Below, piece after piece: positions 17,500-26,411 of a stretch of DNA of 57,835 nucleotides. Made by a program: the position numbers and the translations under genes. The notes beneath the pieces were generated by a model. The model worked only from the letters and a program-made list of their open reading frames with translations, was not told the DNA's origin and did no database searches. Origin of the DNA: Runella rosea (GTDB lineage: Bacteria > Bacteroidota > Bacteroidia > Cytophagales > Spirosomataceae). Every line of letters begins with the position of its first letter. Position 1 is the first letter of the stretch. The stretch spans positions 1-57,835 of the forward strand of contig NZ_CP030854.1 in assembly GCF_003325355.1 (NCBI RefSeq). Reading direction: 5' to 3'.

Positions 17500-20334
17500 G
17501 TTTCAATCCTTATTCTGCTGGAATGTGCTCTGAAAGTGAAGATTGCGAGCAAGCTGGCCGAATTGAAAAACTAGTTTCAATCCTTATTCTGCTGGAATGT
17601 GCTCTGAAAGCTATTCGGGCACTAACCCCTTGCCCGTGTACATTAGGTTTCAATCCTTATTCTGCTGGAATGTGCTCTGAAAGACATAGACGCTAATTGT
17701 CGGGTTAGGTTACCCGGCTTGCTGTTTCAATCCTTATTCTGCTGGAATGTGCTCTGAAAGACGCGGCAAAAAGTAGAAATACCCGCCCAAAGAACCAAGT
17801 TTCAATCCTTATTCTGCTGGAATGTGCTCTGAAAGTCCGGGACGATTTAAGAAGGCGCAAGTCTCTTGGAAGTTTCAATCCTTATTCTGCTGGAATGTGC
17901 TCTGAAAGCTGCTACTGCACAAGTGAACAAAAGCCCACCAAGCAGGTTTCAATCCTTATTCTGCTGGAATGTGCTCTGAAAGAATTTGGAATAAGCATTT
18001 AGATAGCTTGGATTATGTGTTTCAATCCTTATTCTGCTGGAATGTGCTCTGAAAGCAAGGCGTTTGCATAGGCTGAACCATCCGCAAGGGTGTTTCAATC
18101 CTTATTCTGCTGGAATGTGCTCTGAAAGTATTTTTATTTCTTGCCCTTGCTCCATGTGTGGATAGTTTCAATCCTTATTCTGCTGGAATGTGCTCTGAAA
18201 GCCAACAACGCCAACCCCAACAACGGCAAACGAGTTTGTTTCAATCCTTATTCTGCTGGAATGTGCTCTGAAAGGTTGCGTTTCCGTTTCTGGTGGGCCT
18301 GATTCACTACCGGTTTCAATCCTTATTCTGCTGGAATGTGCTCTGAAAGACTAAGAAAGATATTTGAAGTGTTGGGCGAACCATGTTTCAATCCTTATTC
18401 TGCTGGAATGTGCTCTGAAAGTTTTTCAAAAGACCTCTATCAACTCCCATTTTAAAGTTTCAATCCTTATTCTGCTGGAATGTGCTCTGAAAGGTTGATT
18501 GGTGAGCATTGCCAACGCCTGATTTCCCTGTTTCAATCCTTATTCTGCTGGAATGTGCTCTGAAAGATTTGAGGCGATTATCAAGTATTACGAGCTAGTG
18601 CGGTTTCAATCCTTATTCTGCTGGAATGTGCTCTGAAAGAGCGGCGAGGATTGTAAGGTTAAAATCAGAAACCACGGTTTCAATCCTTATTCTGCTGGAA
18701 TGTGCTCTGAAAGCAAAAGCAGATGTAGTCAATTTGCTTAGTAACAGGCGGTTTCAATCCTTATTCTGCTGGAATGTGCTCTGAAAGGCGGCTCTTTTTA
18801 TCATTGAGCGTATCAGGAAGTAGTTTCAATCCTTATTCTGCTGGAATGTGCTCTGAAAGGTACTTTTCAGGCTACGATTTTAGGCACGATGTCGGAGTTT
18901 CAATCCTTATTCTGCTGGAATGTGCTCTGAAAGTTGGAAATTTGAAGTTTGAACACGCTTGGGTCAATGCGTTTCAATCCTTATTCTGCTGGAATGTGCT
19001 CTGAAAGGGGAACCTTAATTTTTACAAGTTCAGAACGGAAAACCGTTTCAATCCTTATTCTGCTGGAATGTGCTCTGAAAGTACAAAAGCAGGGTATTTT
19101 CAAGCCGTTCAATCGTAGTTTCAATCCTTATTCTGCTGGAATGTGCTCTGAAAGCTGGTCATCAGTAAGGCCCACATTTTCCTTAATTGTATGTTTCAAT
19201 CCTTATTCTGCTGGAATGTGCTCTGAAAGATCGCTACGGGAGAAGATAGAGTTGCAACCAATGCCGGTTTCAATCCTTATTCTGCTGGAATGTGCTCTGA
19301 AAGATGTTCTGAAATACGTACGATCATACATCAACCATGCCAGTTTCAATCCTTATTCTGCTGGAATGTGCTCTGAAAGCTGAGGGCTTTCATATCTTTT
19401 ATGCGTCCGTACCCTTGTTTCAATCCTTATTCTGCTGGAATGTGCTCTGAAAGAGACCTGTCGCGGCTAAGAATCATTTCTGGGAAAACGTGTTTCAATC
19501 CTTATTCTGCTGGAATGTGCTCTGAAAGTCCAATCTACTGCCCCGTTGTTCCATGTCAGCTTAGGTTTCAATCCTTATTCTGCTGGAATGTGCTCTGAAA
19601 GCTTCAAATTTTCAGTTGAGAACCGCTACAGGATGGGGTTTCAATCCTTATTCTGCTGGAATGTGCTCTGAAAGTCTACCTTGAAACATTTTATTGATTT
19701 TTATAGGGTTGAGTTTCAATCCTTATTCTGCTGGAATGTGCTCTGAAAGAAGTCCTGAAGAACCAACCCCCATACAATATCAGCGTGTTTCAATCCTTAT
19801 TCTGCTGGAATGTGCTCTGAAAGGTATTTGTTGCGGTACCATCAACGGTAAATCTGACAGTTTCAATCCTTATTCTGCTGGAATGTGCTCTGAAAGTTAC
19901 AACGCAAACCGGGCCGCTTTTGACAAGACCAAGTTTCAATCCTTATTCTGCTGGAATGTGCTCTGAAAGTTGGCGTACAAAAAAAAGCCCTCGTGCTGAG
20001 GGCTAGTTTCAATCCTTATTCTGCTGGAATGTGCTCTGAAAGTTGAGCGTTCTTTAGTGCCTGAAAACTTTGATTTAGTTTCAATCCTTATTCTGCTGGA
20101 ATGTGCTCTGAAAGATAAGCCCGATGTGGGCAAGCAGGTGGATGAATGGAGTTTCAATCCTTATTCTGCTGGAATGTGCTCTGAAAGCTATTCTCGGCCT
20201 TTTTACCCGAAACTTTTTCCTGAGTTTCAATCCTTATTCTGCTGGAATGTGCTCTGAAAGATTGTCTGAGCATAGCCCGTTGCAGACGTCTGCTCTAGTT
20301 TCAATCCTTATTCTGCTGGAATGTGCTCTGAAAG
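17500..20334 (-). CRISPR. Main CRISPR array, 39 repeats of 37 nt, 38 spacers
   Basis: On the plus strand each repeat begins GTTTCAATCCTTATTCTGCT and ends GGAATGTGCTCTGAAAG; by eye all 39 copies are identical. Starts run from 17500 to 20298 with spacers of about 35-40 nt. On the minus strand the repeat ends in ATTGAAAC, the usual 8-nt crRNA 5' handle, so the array is transcribed leftward. This agrees with the cas operon direction and with a leader between the array and cas4. The newest spacer should be 20261-20297 and the oldest 17537-17573. The uniform repeats, including the leader-distal one, argue for an active or recently active array. Repeat-derived reading frames (SFNPYSAGMCSE) are artefacts. 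Confidence 0.99.
19979..20004 (-). terminator. Intrinsic terminator carried inside a CRISPR spacer
   Basis: Within the spacer 19970-20005, the minus strand reads AGCCCTC, loop AGCAC, GAGGGCT, then eight T residues: a 7-bp GC-rich stem plus U-run, in the direction in which the array is transcribed. It was presumably captured from a phage or plasmid. Four spacers lie between it and the leader. Confidence 0.75.
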
Positions 20335-20540
20335 CCGTCTGGTGCGCTAACGGCTTGATTACAAATATAGTAGATGTATTTTGCTTCAGCTCCCTTTTTG
20401 CAAAACAATACGTCAAAGAACCTTTTTGAGCGGTATTTTCTGCCTCTTTCCGTAAACATAACCTGCTCATTGTAAATCAGTTAATGCCTGTTTTTTTGCT
20501 CATGAAAATAAATTGCCGCTCGGAAACTCCCCCGAATCCC
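20335..20540 (-). promoter_or_regulatory. CRISPR leader with -7 element
   Basis: The gap between the last repeat and cas4 holds no gene. On the minus strand a perfect Bacteroidota -7 box (TATATTTG) lies at 20369-20362, which would start transcription about 20 nt before the first repeat. No good -33 TTTG was found at the expected distance. Several T- and A-runs are typical of leaders. Confidence 0.65.
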
Positions 20541-21113
20541 TTACCGAATACACATGTTTCGGTATGTACAACCTACACACCGCGCTTTGTATTTTGTGGC
20601 TTTTGGAAAAAAATTATCCTCAATGATGCGTCCAATCGCCTTTGCCGTGTCTTTTACTTCCTGCTTGTTCTCTTCCGTAATCGGTACTTCAATCAGTTTA
20701 TTTCGGCTTCGGGTGTAGACCAAAAAGCCTTTCTCCACTTTGTGGCCAAAATTCTCCTCAATCAGCCACGCATAACAATACAACTGCGTGCGATAAGTCT
20801 CATATACCCGGTCTTTGTACTCGGCAAATTTATAATCTAACGGCACCATTGTCCCATTCGATAATCCCAACACCTCGTCAACCCGTCCGCGTATAATGTC
20901 ATTCGTTAGGTACTGATCAATGTGTTTACTTACCGCTCCGATACGCCGCCGCAGGTAGTCTTTATTTTGCTCTAGTTTCAAATCATGCAACTCCCGTCCG
21001 CGCATTACTTTGTAATTTTTTTCTTCGTACTGCGGAATGGCCAACACGTATTCGAAGTAGGTAAACCTCGGACAGTAAAGATACTCAATAATGTGAGAAG
21101 GGGTGAGTGTCAT
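20541..21113 (-). CDS. cas4: CRISPR-associated exonuclease Cas4
   Basis: A 190-residue RecB-like nuclease. It has the N-terminal cysteine (EYLYCPRF), the catalytic RGRVDEVL and LDYKFAE motifs of the PD-(D/E)XK fold, the QLYCYAWL helix, and three C-terminal cysteines (CVGCTYRNMC) that complete a four-cysteine iron-sulfur site. Cas4 works with Cas1-Cas2 in spacer acquisition: it trims prespacers and helps select PAM and orientation. The start codon overlaps the cas2 stop. It is the last gene of the operon and borders the leader. Placing cas4 after cas1-cas2 rather than before is less usual for type I-B. Confidence 0.96.
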   Translation of the reverse strand: MTLTPSHIIEYLYCPRFTYFEYVLAIPQYEEKNYKVMRGRELHDLKLEQNKDYLRRRIGAVSKHIDQYLTNDIIRGRVDEVLGLSNGTMVPLDYKFAEYKDRVYETYRTQLYCYAWLIEENFGHKVEKGFLVYTRSRNKLIEVPITEENKQEVKDTAKAIGRIIEDNFFPKATKYKARCVGCTYRNMCIR

Positions 21114-21403
21114 CAGAAAAATAAGGCTCTTATTTGGTCTGTAACTAAGTCTTTGTCAAAGGCCTGCCCAAGCAGGTCGGTGTTGCGTAATTCATCTTTA
21201 CTCATCGGAAAAATATAGACCTTGTCTTTTTCTTCATCGATCAACGCCTCAATTTGCAGCCGTAGTGTGTCTTTTTCGTTGGCCGTGAGCGTGCCCAAAA
21301 AGCAGGAATACTGCACCCGATACAACCCCGCCTGCTCACAAAGCTTGGAGACCTTAGTGCGGCTTTTATCCTTCTCAATATCGTATAAAACCCAGATGAT
21401 CAT
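21113..21403 (-). CDS. cas2: CRISPR adaptation protein Cas2
   Basis: A 96-residue Cas2 with the ferredoxin-like fold signature: the first strand WVLYDIEKDKSRTKVSKLC carries the conserved aspartate, followed by GLYRVQYSCFLG and the YIFPM strand. Cas2 is the dimeric core of the Cas1-Cas2 integrase. It lies 45 bases after cas1 and overlaps the start of cas4, so the three adaptation genes form one translational cluster. The length is normal for the family. Confidence 0.97.
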   Translation of the reverse strand: MIIWVLYDIEKDKSRTKVSKLCEQAGLYRVQYSCFLGTLTANEKDTLRLQIEALIDEEKDKVYIFPMSKDELRNTDLLGQAFDKDLVTDQIRALFF

Positions 21404-21448
21404 AGTATTAATTTTGTCATACCGACGTTAGGAGGTATCTAAACAGCC

Positions 21449-22438
21449 TTATGCTATCAAAGCATTGGCGAAGCTGTGCGCGTCGGCCTGAATGACGTGG
21501 CTGCGGACCAGGTTGCAGCCTTTGTGTTTGATGGGGTCGTCGTCCATGAATTTCGTAAACGCCAATACCAACAACTCTTTGCCCGTTTTGTTAAGACTCA
21601 TGCCGTTTTGGAGTTCGTCCACGTGCGATTTATTCACTTTTTTGGCCGAAAACAACCGAAACACCACCTCGTCGGCAAAGGCACGGTAGGGTTCGATAAA
21701 ATCAAAGACCATACTGAGTTGGTTGTAATCATCGCGGTGCATGAAGCCCACATACGGGTCAACGCCCGCCACGATCAGCGCCTTTTCAATTTTTCCGTAC
21801 AAAATCCCGTAAGCATAGTTCAAAAACGCGTTGAACGCATCTTTGGCGGGGCGTGAACTGCGACCGTTGAAAGCATATTCTTTGGGAAAAACGTAGCTTA
21901 ACGTCTCAAAATACAATCGCCCCGCCGTTCCTTCCAGACCGCGCAACGTATCGGCGATTTCCGACACCTTGCGGGCTTCCAATGATGAAATAGACACCGA
22001 TAGTGCTTCGATACGCGTAATTTTATCGTTAAGAAAATCAGCATGTTGCGGTCGATGTTTTTTCAGGTCTTTGATAAAATTGAGCTGATTGTCTAATTTT
22101 GTCAAGAGCCACGTTTTGGTCCATTTAACACCTACATTGTCCAAACTCGCCTCCAGTTGTCGCTTGCGGATCTTGGTTGTGCTGCCTAGCTTGGCGTGCC
22201 AAACCCGCCCGATAGGCTCGCCGTTTTGCTCAATGAACAATATATCTACGTTGTGCATCATAGCCAGCTTAATGGCGTCGGTACTCAGCGCCGAGCCCGT
22301 CGCCAAAATGATTCCTTCAACCTTGTTGGCCGAAAAATGCTTTTTCTCCAGTTCGCCGTTTTCTGCCTTTTTGCGAATCTCAAACATATCGTCCTTTACG
22401 TGGACATACGTACCGTAAGTGTTGATGTGCAGGTGCAT
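21449..22438 (-). CDS. cas1: CRISPR integrase Cas1
   Basis: A 329-residue Cas1. The N-terminal beta domain includes the region ATGSALSTDAIKLAMMHNVDI. The helical catalytic domain shows the three metal ligands in context: glutamate in GLEGTAGRLYFE, histidine in GFMHRDDY, and glutamate/aspartate in DFIEPYRAFAD. Length is standard for type I-B Cas1. It cuts and joins spacer DNA at the leader-repeat junction as a Cas1-Cas2 complex. The gene follows the HigA-like fragment by about 11 bases on the same strand. Confidence 0.97.
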   Translation of the reverse strand: MHLHINTYGTYVHVKDDMFEIRKKAENGELEKKHFSANKVEGIILATGSALSTDAIKLAMMHNVDILFIEQNGEPIGRVWHAKLGSTTKIRKRQLEASLDNVGVKWTKTWLLTKLDNQLNFIKDLKKHRPQHADFLNDKITRIEALSVSISSLEARKVSEIADTLRGLEGTAGRLYFETLSYVFPKEYAFNGRSSRPAKDAFNAFLNYAYGILYGKIEKALIVAGVDPYVGFMHRDDYNQLSMVFDFIEPYRAFADEVVFRLFSAKKVNKSHVDELQNGMSLNKTGKELLVLAFTKFMDDDPIKHKGCNLVRSHVIQADAHSFANALIA

Positions 22439-22448
22439 AGGTAGTTAA

Positions 22449-22634
22449 TTAAGCAGAACCTGGTATTTGATAATGAGCGTCTTCGTAGGCTTTTACCGAC
22501 AATAAAGCCACTTGCAGAAAGTCACCCTGAGGACTGTCGAGAGCCGGTTTATTATCAAATTGCTCATTAATCCACTCCATCATGGTCCCGTATTCGGCGT
22601 CGTTTTTAATCCGTTTGAGTTCCATAGTTTCAAT
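22449..22634 (-). CDS. Tiny ORF between cas6 and cas1: HigA-antitoxin-like N-terminal segment without DNA-binding domain
   Basis: The frame encodes about 60 residues and contains LKRIKNDAEY, then DSPQGDFLQVALLSVKAYED and HYQIPGSA. This resembles the N-terminal toxin-binding segment of HigA-type antitoxins (E-x-KPI-x-T-E-x-DY ... TPEGD-x-L-x-V-L-x-LVEAYEDEHYPI), but it stops where the helix-turn-helix should begin. The natural-looking ATG (22626) is one base out of frame with the body (ATGGAAACTC instead of ATGGAACTC). Translation would need the in-frame TTG at 22634, an internal ATG pair (MMEWINEQF), or a frameshift. It could be a decayed antitoxin or a small adaptor kept in the operon. I cannot choose between these. 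Confidence 0.5.
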   Translation of the reverse strand: METMELKRIKNDAEYGTMMEWINEQFDNKPALDSPQGDFLQVALLSVKAYEDAHYQIPGSA

Positions 22635-22660
22635 TCTTATCTTAACAAATCGTAAAAATG

Positions 22661-23326
22661 CTACTGCCTCACAATACTGCCAAATCCTCGGGCCACTGAT
22701 TTCCCTAACCCGATTCCGTTGGGCAACGTGGCGTTGACCACAAAATCACCCGTAAAAGCCAACATGGTTTGGTTTTTAAACTGGGTGGTGGTTTGGGCCT
22801 GTACGTTGAGCAGGAGCATCAGGCGCGGCAGATCGGGCTGATACGCCCCCGCCCCTTTCAAAAACGCCAAAATGTTGTTTTGCAGGATCCGTTGCAGCAA
22901 TTCCTGTCGGGTTTTATCGTCGGCGCTAAGGTACTCGCGGTGGTTTTCCTGATTCAAAGGCATCCAAAGCGTTTCAAAACGGTACTTCACCAGTGCACTG
23001 CCCACTTCCACGGCGGCCTGTTGGTGGTCAATGTGTTTGGACAGCACTTCTATCTTACGCCCGTCAATGTCCAACGCCCTAATTCTCAGAAACAACTCCA
23101 CCAATAACTGCGCTCCTTCGCCCAAGCCCACGAGCGTAGGCACGCGATTGAGCACTTTGTACTGCACCAACGGATAAGCATACCGCAAACTGCCGTCTTC
23201 ATAGTGATTGTGCAGCAGCGGCGAATGTTCCTTAAAAAAATCGCCAAAATACCCGCGCAGCTTATGCGCATCCCGCGTACGAAGGGGTATTTCGGGGAAA
23301 GTGACGGTGGTGAGGGGGAGGGTCAT
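22661..23326 (-). CDS. cas6: CRISPR RNA endonuclease Cas6
   Basis: A 221-residue RAMP protein with two ferredoxin-like halves. The N-terminus has LRYAYPLVQYKV and the C-terminus the glycine-rich loop GIGLGKSVARGFGSI, which marks Cas6 and lies near the RNA groove. Cas6 cuts the precursor RNA within each repeat to leave an 8-nt 5' handle, here predicted to be ATTGAAAC. Histidines near residues 33-41 (EHSPLLHNHYE) are candidate catalytic residues. It lies between cas3 and cas1, whereas many type I-B operons place cas6 first. Confidence 0.93.
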   Translation of the reverse strand: MTLPLTTVTFPEIPLRTRDAHKLRGYFGDFFKEHSPLLHNHYEDGSLRYAYPLVQYKVLNRVPTLVGLGEGAQLLVELFLRIRALDIDGRKIEVLSKHIDHQQAAVEVGSALVKYRFETLWMPLNQENHREYLSADDKTRQELLQRILQNNILAFLKGAGAYQPDLPRLMLLLNVQAQTTTQFKNQTMLAFTGDFVVNATLPNGIGLGKSVARGFGSIVRQ

Positions 23327-23337
23327 AAATCAATATT

Positions 23338-25695
23338 TTAAAAACAGAAGGCTAATTTGTCTTCACCTTTTGGATTCAATGCTTCTATTTCCTTTTTACT
23401 AAAACTAACTCCTTTTTTAAATGAATAAGGTACGTTAAGATATTCGAAGCCATCATTATCGGTAAAACGTTTTACTTTTCCCCGAACTATTTGATACACC
23501 TTTTTTTGGATTGAAACCTCGTACTTTGACTTTTCTTTTGAATTGGCATCTTTAAGCATGTCCTTAAAACACCAAGGAATTATTGTTACAGTATCCAATC
23601 CTTCGCGGGTCAATACATTTTCTTTGTCTTCGTCGAAATCCATTACGTAAGCACAGAAGTTTTTAATGATTTCCTCGTGTTTTTTTAGACCTTTTTGGTA
23701 ACTCGGATGAGTCTCAATTTTCCAATTACAATATACTTTTTCAACCAAATCAATCAAATCCTGTTCGGAAAGCCGTTTTTTTTGTTCTACTCGTTCACGT
23801 AATTTGTTATACGTTGTTTCTAAAACTTTAAGAGGGATTTCAGCATCTTCATAAATTTTTTCACTCACTTCCCGATGCCAAAAGACAATTATTTCTGTTT
23901 CTTTTGATTCATCACGTTTTCTGTTAATACGTCCTGCTCTTTGTATAATAGCATCAATCGGTGCATTTTCTGTGTAGAGATAGTCATAATCAATATCTAA
24001 AGACACTTCAACTACTTGAGTTGCAATTAATAAGAAACCTTCCCCTTCTTTATCGGTTTCATATTGCTCAATAAGTCTTTCTTTTTCGGTTCGATGTTTT
24101 ACAATGTAGCGAGAGTGGTAACAGAGTCTATCAAAACCTTTATAAGCATCATACAATCGAATGGCTTCATCAACCGTGTTTGCAACCAAAAGTATTTTTT
24201 TCCCTTTTTTAAGACGTTCCTCTATTTCAGGCTTTAATGTATCAATGGTAACTGATTTGTCTAAAATGCGAAACTCATTTCTTCCTTTTTTATTAAGCAG
24301 CTCATTATCAGGGATTAATGTAACATTTTCTTTGCCTCCCAAGGCTTCTGTTAATAAATCTCGCAATTGACTCGGCATCGTAGCCGTCATAATGTAAAAC
24401 TCGGTTTGGAAGTTTTTTCGCAAGTATTGGATACTTGAAATGATAAGACCCAGCGTATAAGGGGCATACGCATGGACTTCATCAATAATAACCTTTGCCC
24501 GAAATAAATGAAACGTTTTGAGTTCCCACCAACCAACGTTAAAGCCTTGAGTAAGCATTTGGTCAACCGTGCCAACTGTAACAGATTTAAAAAAAGAGGA
24601 TTCTCTCAAATAGCTAAAATCGTCATATTTTTCATCTAACTCTTGCCTAAACAGCTTGGCTGAGGAGTGAACTACTGCGACATAATCATCCTTTCCATTT
24701 GATGCCTTGCCAAAATAGTTATCCATACGCTTATAAAGCGCATTGGCGGTTACTCGTGTGGGAAGTAAATAAACAATTCTCTGAAAATCATGATGGCGGT
24801 CGGCTGCCCAGAGTAACGAAGCTTCTGTTTTGCCACTTCCAGTAGGAGCAATTGCCAAAACATTTCCCTTTGTTTGAGAACTTATATTTTGAAACTGCCG
24901 GAAACCTTTAAAACGCTCACCAACTCTTGTTTTAACTTTATCGAAGATATTTTGATGAGTATAGGATAAAGGTTCTTCTAAATTACGATGCCCCGATGCT
25001 GACCAGTCAGAAGCTACTAATATGGATTTGTGGAGAATATAATCAAATCTATGTTCGTATCCTCCCGAATTTTTGAATCCAAAAGTTGTTTCCTCTACAA
25101 TATCATCTTTATCGCTGTACTGTAATTCGAGGTTTTCCTGATTTTCACTTAGAATTCTCCAAGCATAGCTAATGTCTTGTAAATAAACTCCCTGATTGGT
25201 GAAATGCTCCGTAATTCGTGCCTTTGCATACTCTATAAACTCTTCAAAATCTGCTTGATGAATTGTCCATTTAACGAACTTATCTCCATCAAAAAGAGAA
25301 GTAGTGAAATTCTTATGATGTGTTAGTACGGCAAATAATTGCGAATAATTGGGTTGTAAATCCTGACATTTTCTAAACTCAACTACTGTATGATACGCTA
25401 ATAACATACCCGATAAAAACTCATGGCGGAGTGGTTCAAGCTTGTATAAAGCTTTCCTCTTTAATGCTTTACGTAAAACTTCCTGAAAATTTTGTGATAG
25501 TTTACCGAAATCATGAAAGATGATAGCGATAAAGCTATCAAACCAAAAACGTTCATCCTTATTTAAAACTGAATCATATCTTTTCCGTAGTTCTGACCAG
25601 GCGTCGATTAGCTTATCTGTGTGTTGAACTAACGTTTCAGGGTTATCTTCTGGCTTCGATTTAGCCAGAATATGAGGTAAAAAATTGTCTTTCAT
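23338..25695 (-). CDS. cas3: CRISPR helicase-nuclease Cas3 (HD domain fused to helicase)
   Basis: A 785-residue Cas3. The N-terminal HD nuclease has IIFHDFGKLSQNF and LRHEFLSGMLL, with VLTHHKNF as a further metal-ligand region. The superfamily 2 helicase core follows: Walker A (IAPTGSGKTEASL, about residue 285), DEVH (VIIDEVHAYAP), TATMP, ATQVVEVSLDIDYD and the arginine-finger motif IIQRAGRINRKRD. It unwinds and degrades DNA strands marked by the Cascade complex. All key residues are present, so it should be functional. The cas5 reading frame overlaps its start by four bases. Confidence 0.97.
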   Translation of the reverse strand: MKDNFLPHILAKSKPEDNPETLVQHTDKLIDAWSELRKRYDSVLNKDERFWFDSFIAIIFHDFGKLSQNFQEVLRKALKRKALYKLEPLRHEFLSGMLLAYHTVVEFRKCQDLQPNYSQLFAVLTHHKNFTTSLFDGDKFVKWTIHQADFEEFIEYAKARITEHFTNQGVYLQDISYAWRILSENQENLELQYSDKDDIVEETTFGFKNSGGYEHRFDYILHKSILVASDWSASGHRNLEEPLSYTHQNIFDKVKTRVGERFKGFRQFQNISSQTKGNVLAIAPTGSGKTEASLLWAADRHHDFQRIVYLLPTRVTANALYKRMDNYFGKASNGKDDYVAVVHSSAKLFRQELDEKYDDFSYLRESSFFKSVTVGTVDQMLTQGFNVGWWELKTFHLFRAKVIIDEVHAYAPYTLGLIISSIQYLRKNFQTEFYIMTATMPSQLRDLLTEALGGKENVTLIPDNELLNKKGRNEFRILDKSVTIDTLKPEIEERLKKGKKILLVANTVDEAIRLYDAYKGFDRLCYHSRYIVKHRTEKERLIEQYETDKEGEGFLLIATQVVEVSLDIDYDYLYTENAPIDAIIQRAGRINRKRDESKETEIIVFWHREVSEKIYEDAEIPLKVLETTYNKLRERVEQKKRLSEQDLIDLVEKVYCNWKIETHPSYQKGLKKHEEIIKNFCAYVMDFDEDKENVLTREGLDTVTIIPWCFKDMLKDANSKEKSKYEVSIQKKVYQIVRGKVKRFTDNDGFEYLNVPYSFKKGVSFSKKEIEALNPKGEDKLAFCF

Positions 25696-26399
25696 AAAGT
25701 AAATGTTGGAATGAAAACATCTCCGAAATGAACCCCTCTAAATACTTCGTCCTTAAATGTTACTTTGGGGCCGATAAATGAGAAAAGTTTACGAGCCGCA
25801 ATCTTTCTAACCCCGTAATCAGACTCGTAAGCAAATCTTGTCGGTAACTGATAGGCGATTGGATCTGAGTCATTTACTCCAAATGAAAACTCTCCTCCCT
25901 TTAATGCCTGTGCAAGAACAAGCGGAATGATGTCATCTTCTACCAAGGCATTTTCCAACTCATTGCTTTCTGATTCCGATTCAATCAGTTCTGTTTTTAC
26001 AATTTTTGCCAATGAATCACTTGAACCCATTGTCAAGGCAAATACAGGGTTGTCGAAAGCAGCCTTAATTTGATGAATTGTTTCTTGACTTTCGCATCCA
26101 AATACAATCCAATAATGGGTATCCATGAGAATCTCCCGAGTAATTACACTTCGTCCGGGTAGTGTATCATATTTCCATAAATCACGCGCCATACCACTTG
26201 CAATCCCTCTAACTCCTGCTCGAAAAGAGTCTTTTTCAAAAAAATCTTGAGCCGATTTAGGACTTAACCCGAGGGCAGCCCCCGCCAAACCTATCAGGGT
26301 AGTTGGCGGAGGCAGTCGAAATGATTTATGAAAATTTTGAAATTCAGGGTTACGAAACGATGCTGTTACAGACCGAATTTCGATTACGCAATGAAGCAT
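25692..26399 (-). CDS. cas5: CRISPR Cascade subunit Cas5
   Basis: A 235-residue Cas5 of the Cas5t/Cas5b type. The N-terminal RAMP strand and loop (VTASFRNPEFQNFHKSFRLP, then PTTLIGLAGAALG) are diagnostic, and the C-terminal half is shorter than in catalytic Cas5d. It caps the 5' handle of the crRNA in the interference complex. The stop overlaps the cas3 start (ATGA type), and cas7 ends 13 bases upstream, so translation is probably coupled. Confidence 0.94.
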   Translation of the reverse strand: MLHCVIEIRSVTASFRNPEFQNFHKSFRLPPPTTLIGLAGAALGLSPKSAQDFFEKDSFRAGVRGIASGMARDLWKYDTLPGRSVITREILMDTHYWIVFGCESQETIHQIKAAFDNPVFALTMGSSDSLAKIVKTELIESESESNELENALVEDDIIPLVLAQALKGGEFSFGVNDSDPIAYQLPTRFAYESDYGVRKIAARKLFSFIGPKVTFKDEVFRGVHFGDVFIPTFTL

Positions 26400-26411
26400 A
26401 GTTTTATTATT

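Noticed and set aside
20355..20410. boxA antitermination element in the CRISPR leader
   Set aside because: No convincing boxA-like sequence was found between the predicted start and the first repeat.
17487..20429. Plus-strand ORFs rich in FNPYSAGMCSE and minus-strand ORFs rich in RAHSSRIRIET across the main array
   Set aside because: They are translations of the CRISPR repeat and random spacers, not genes.
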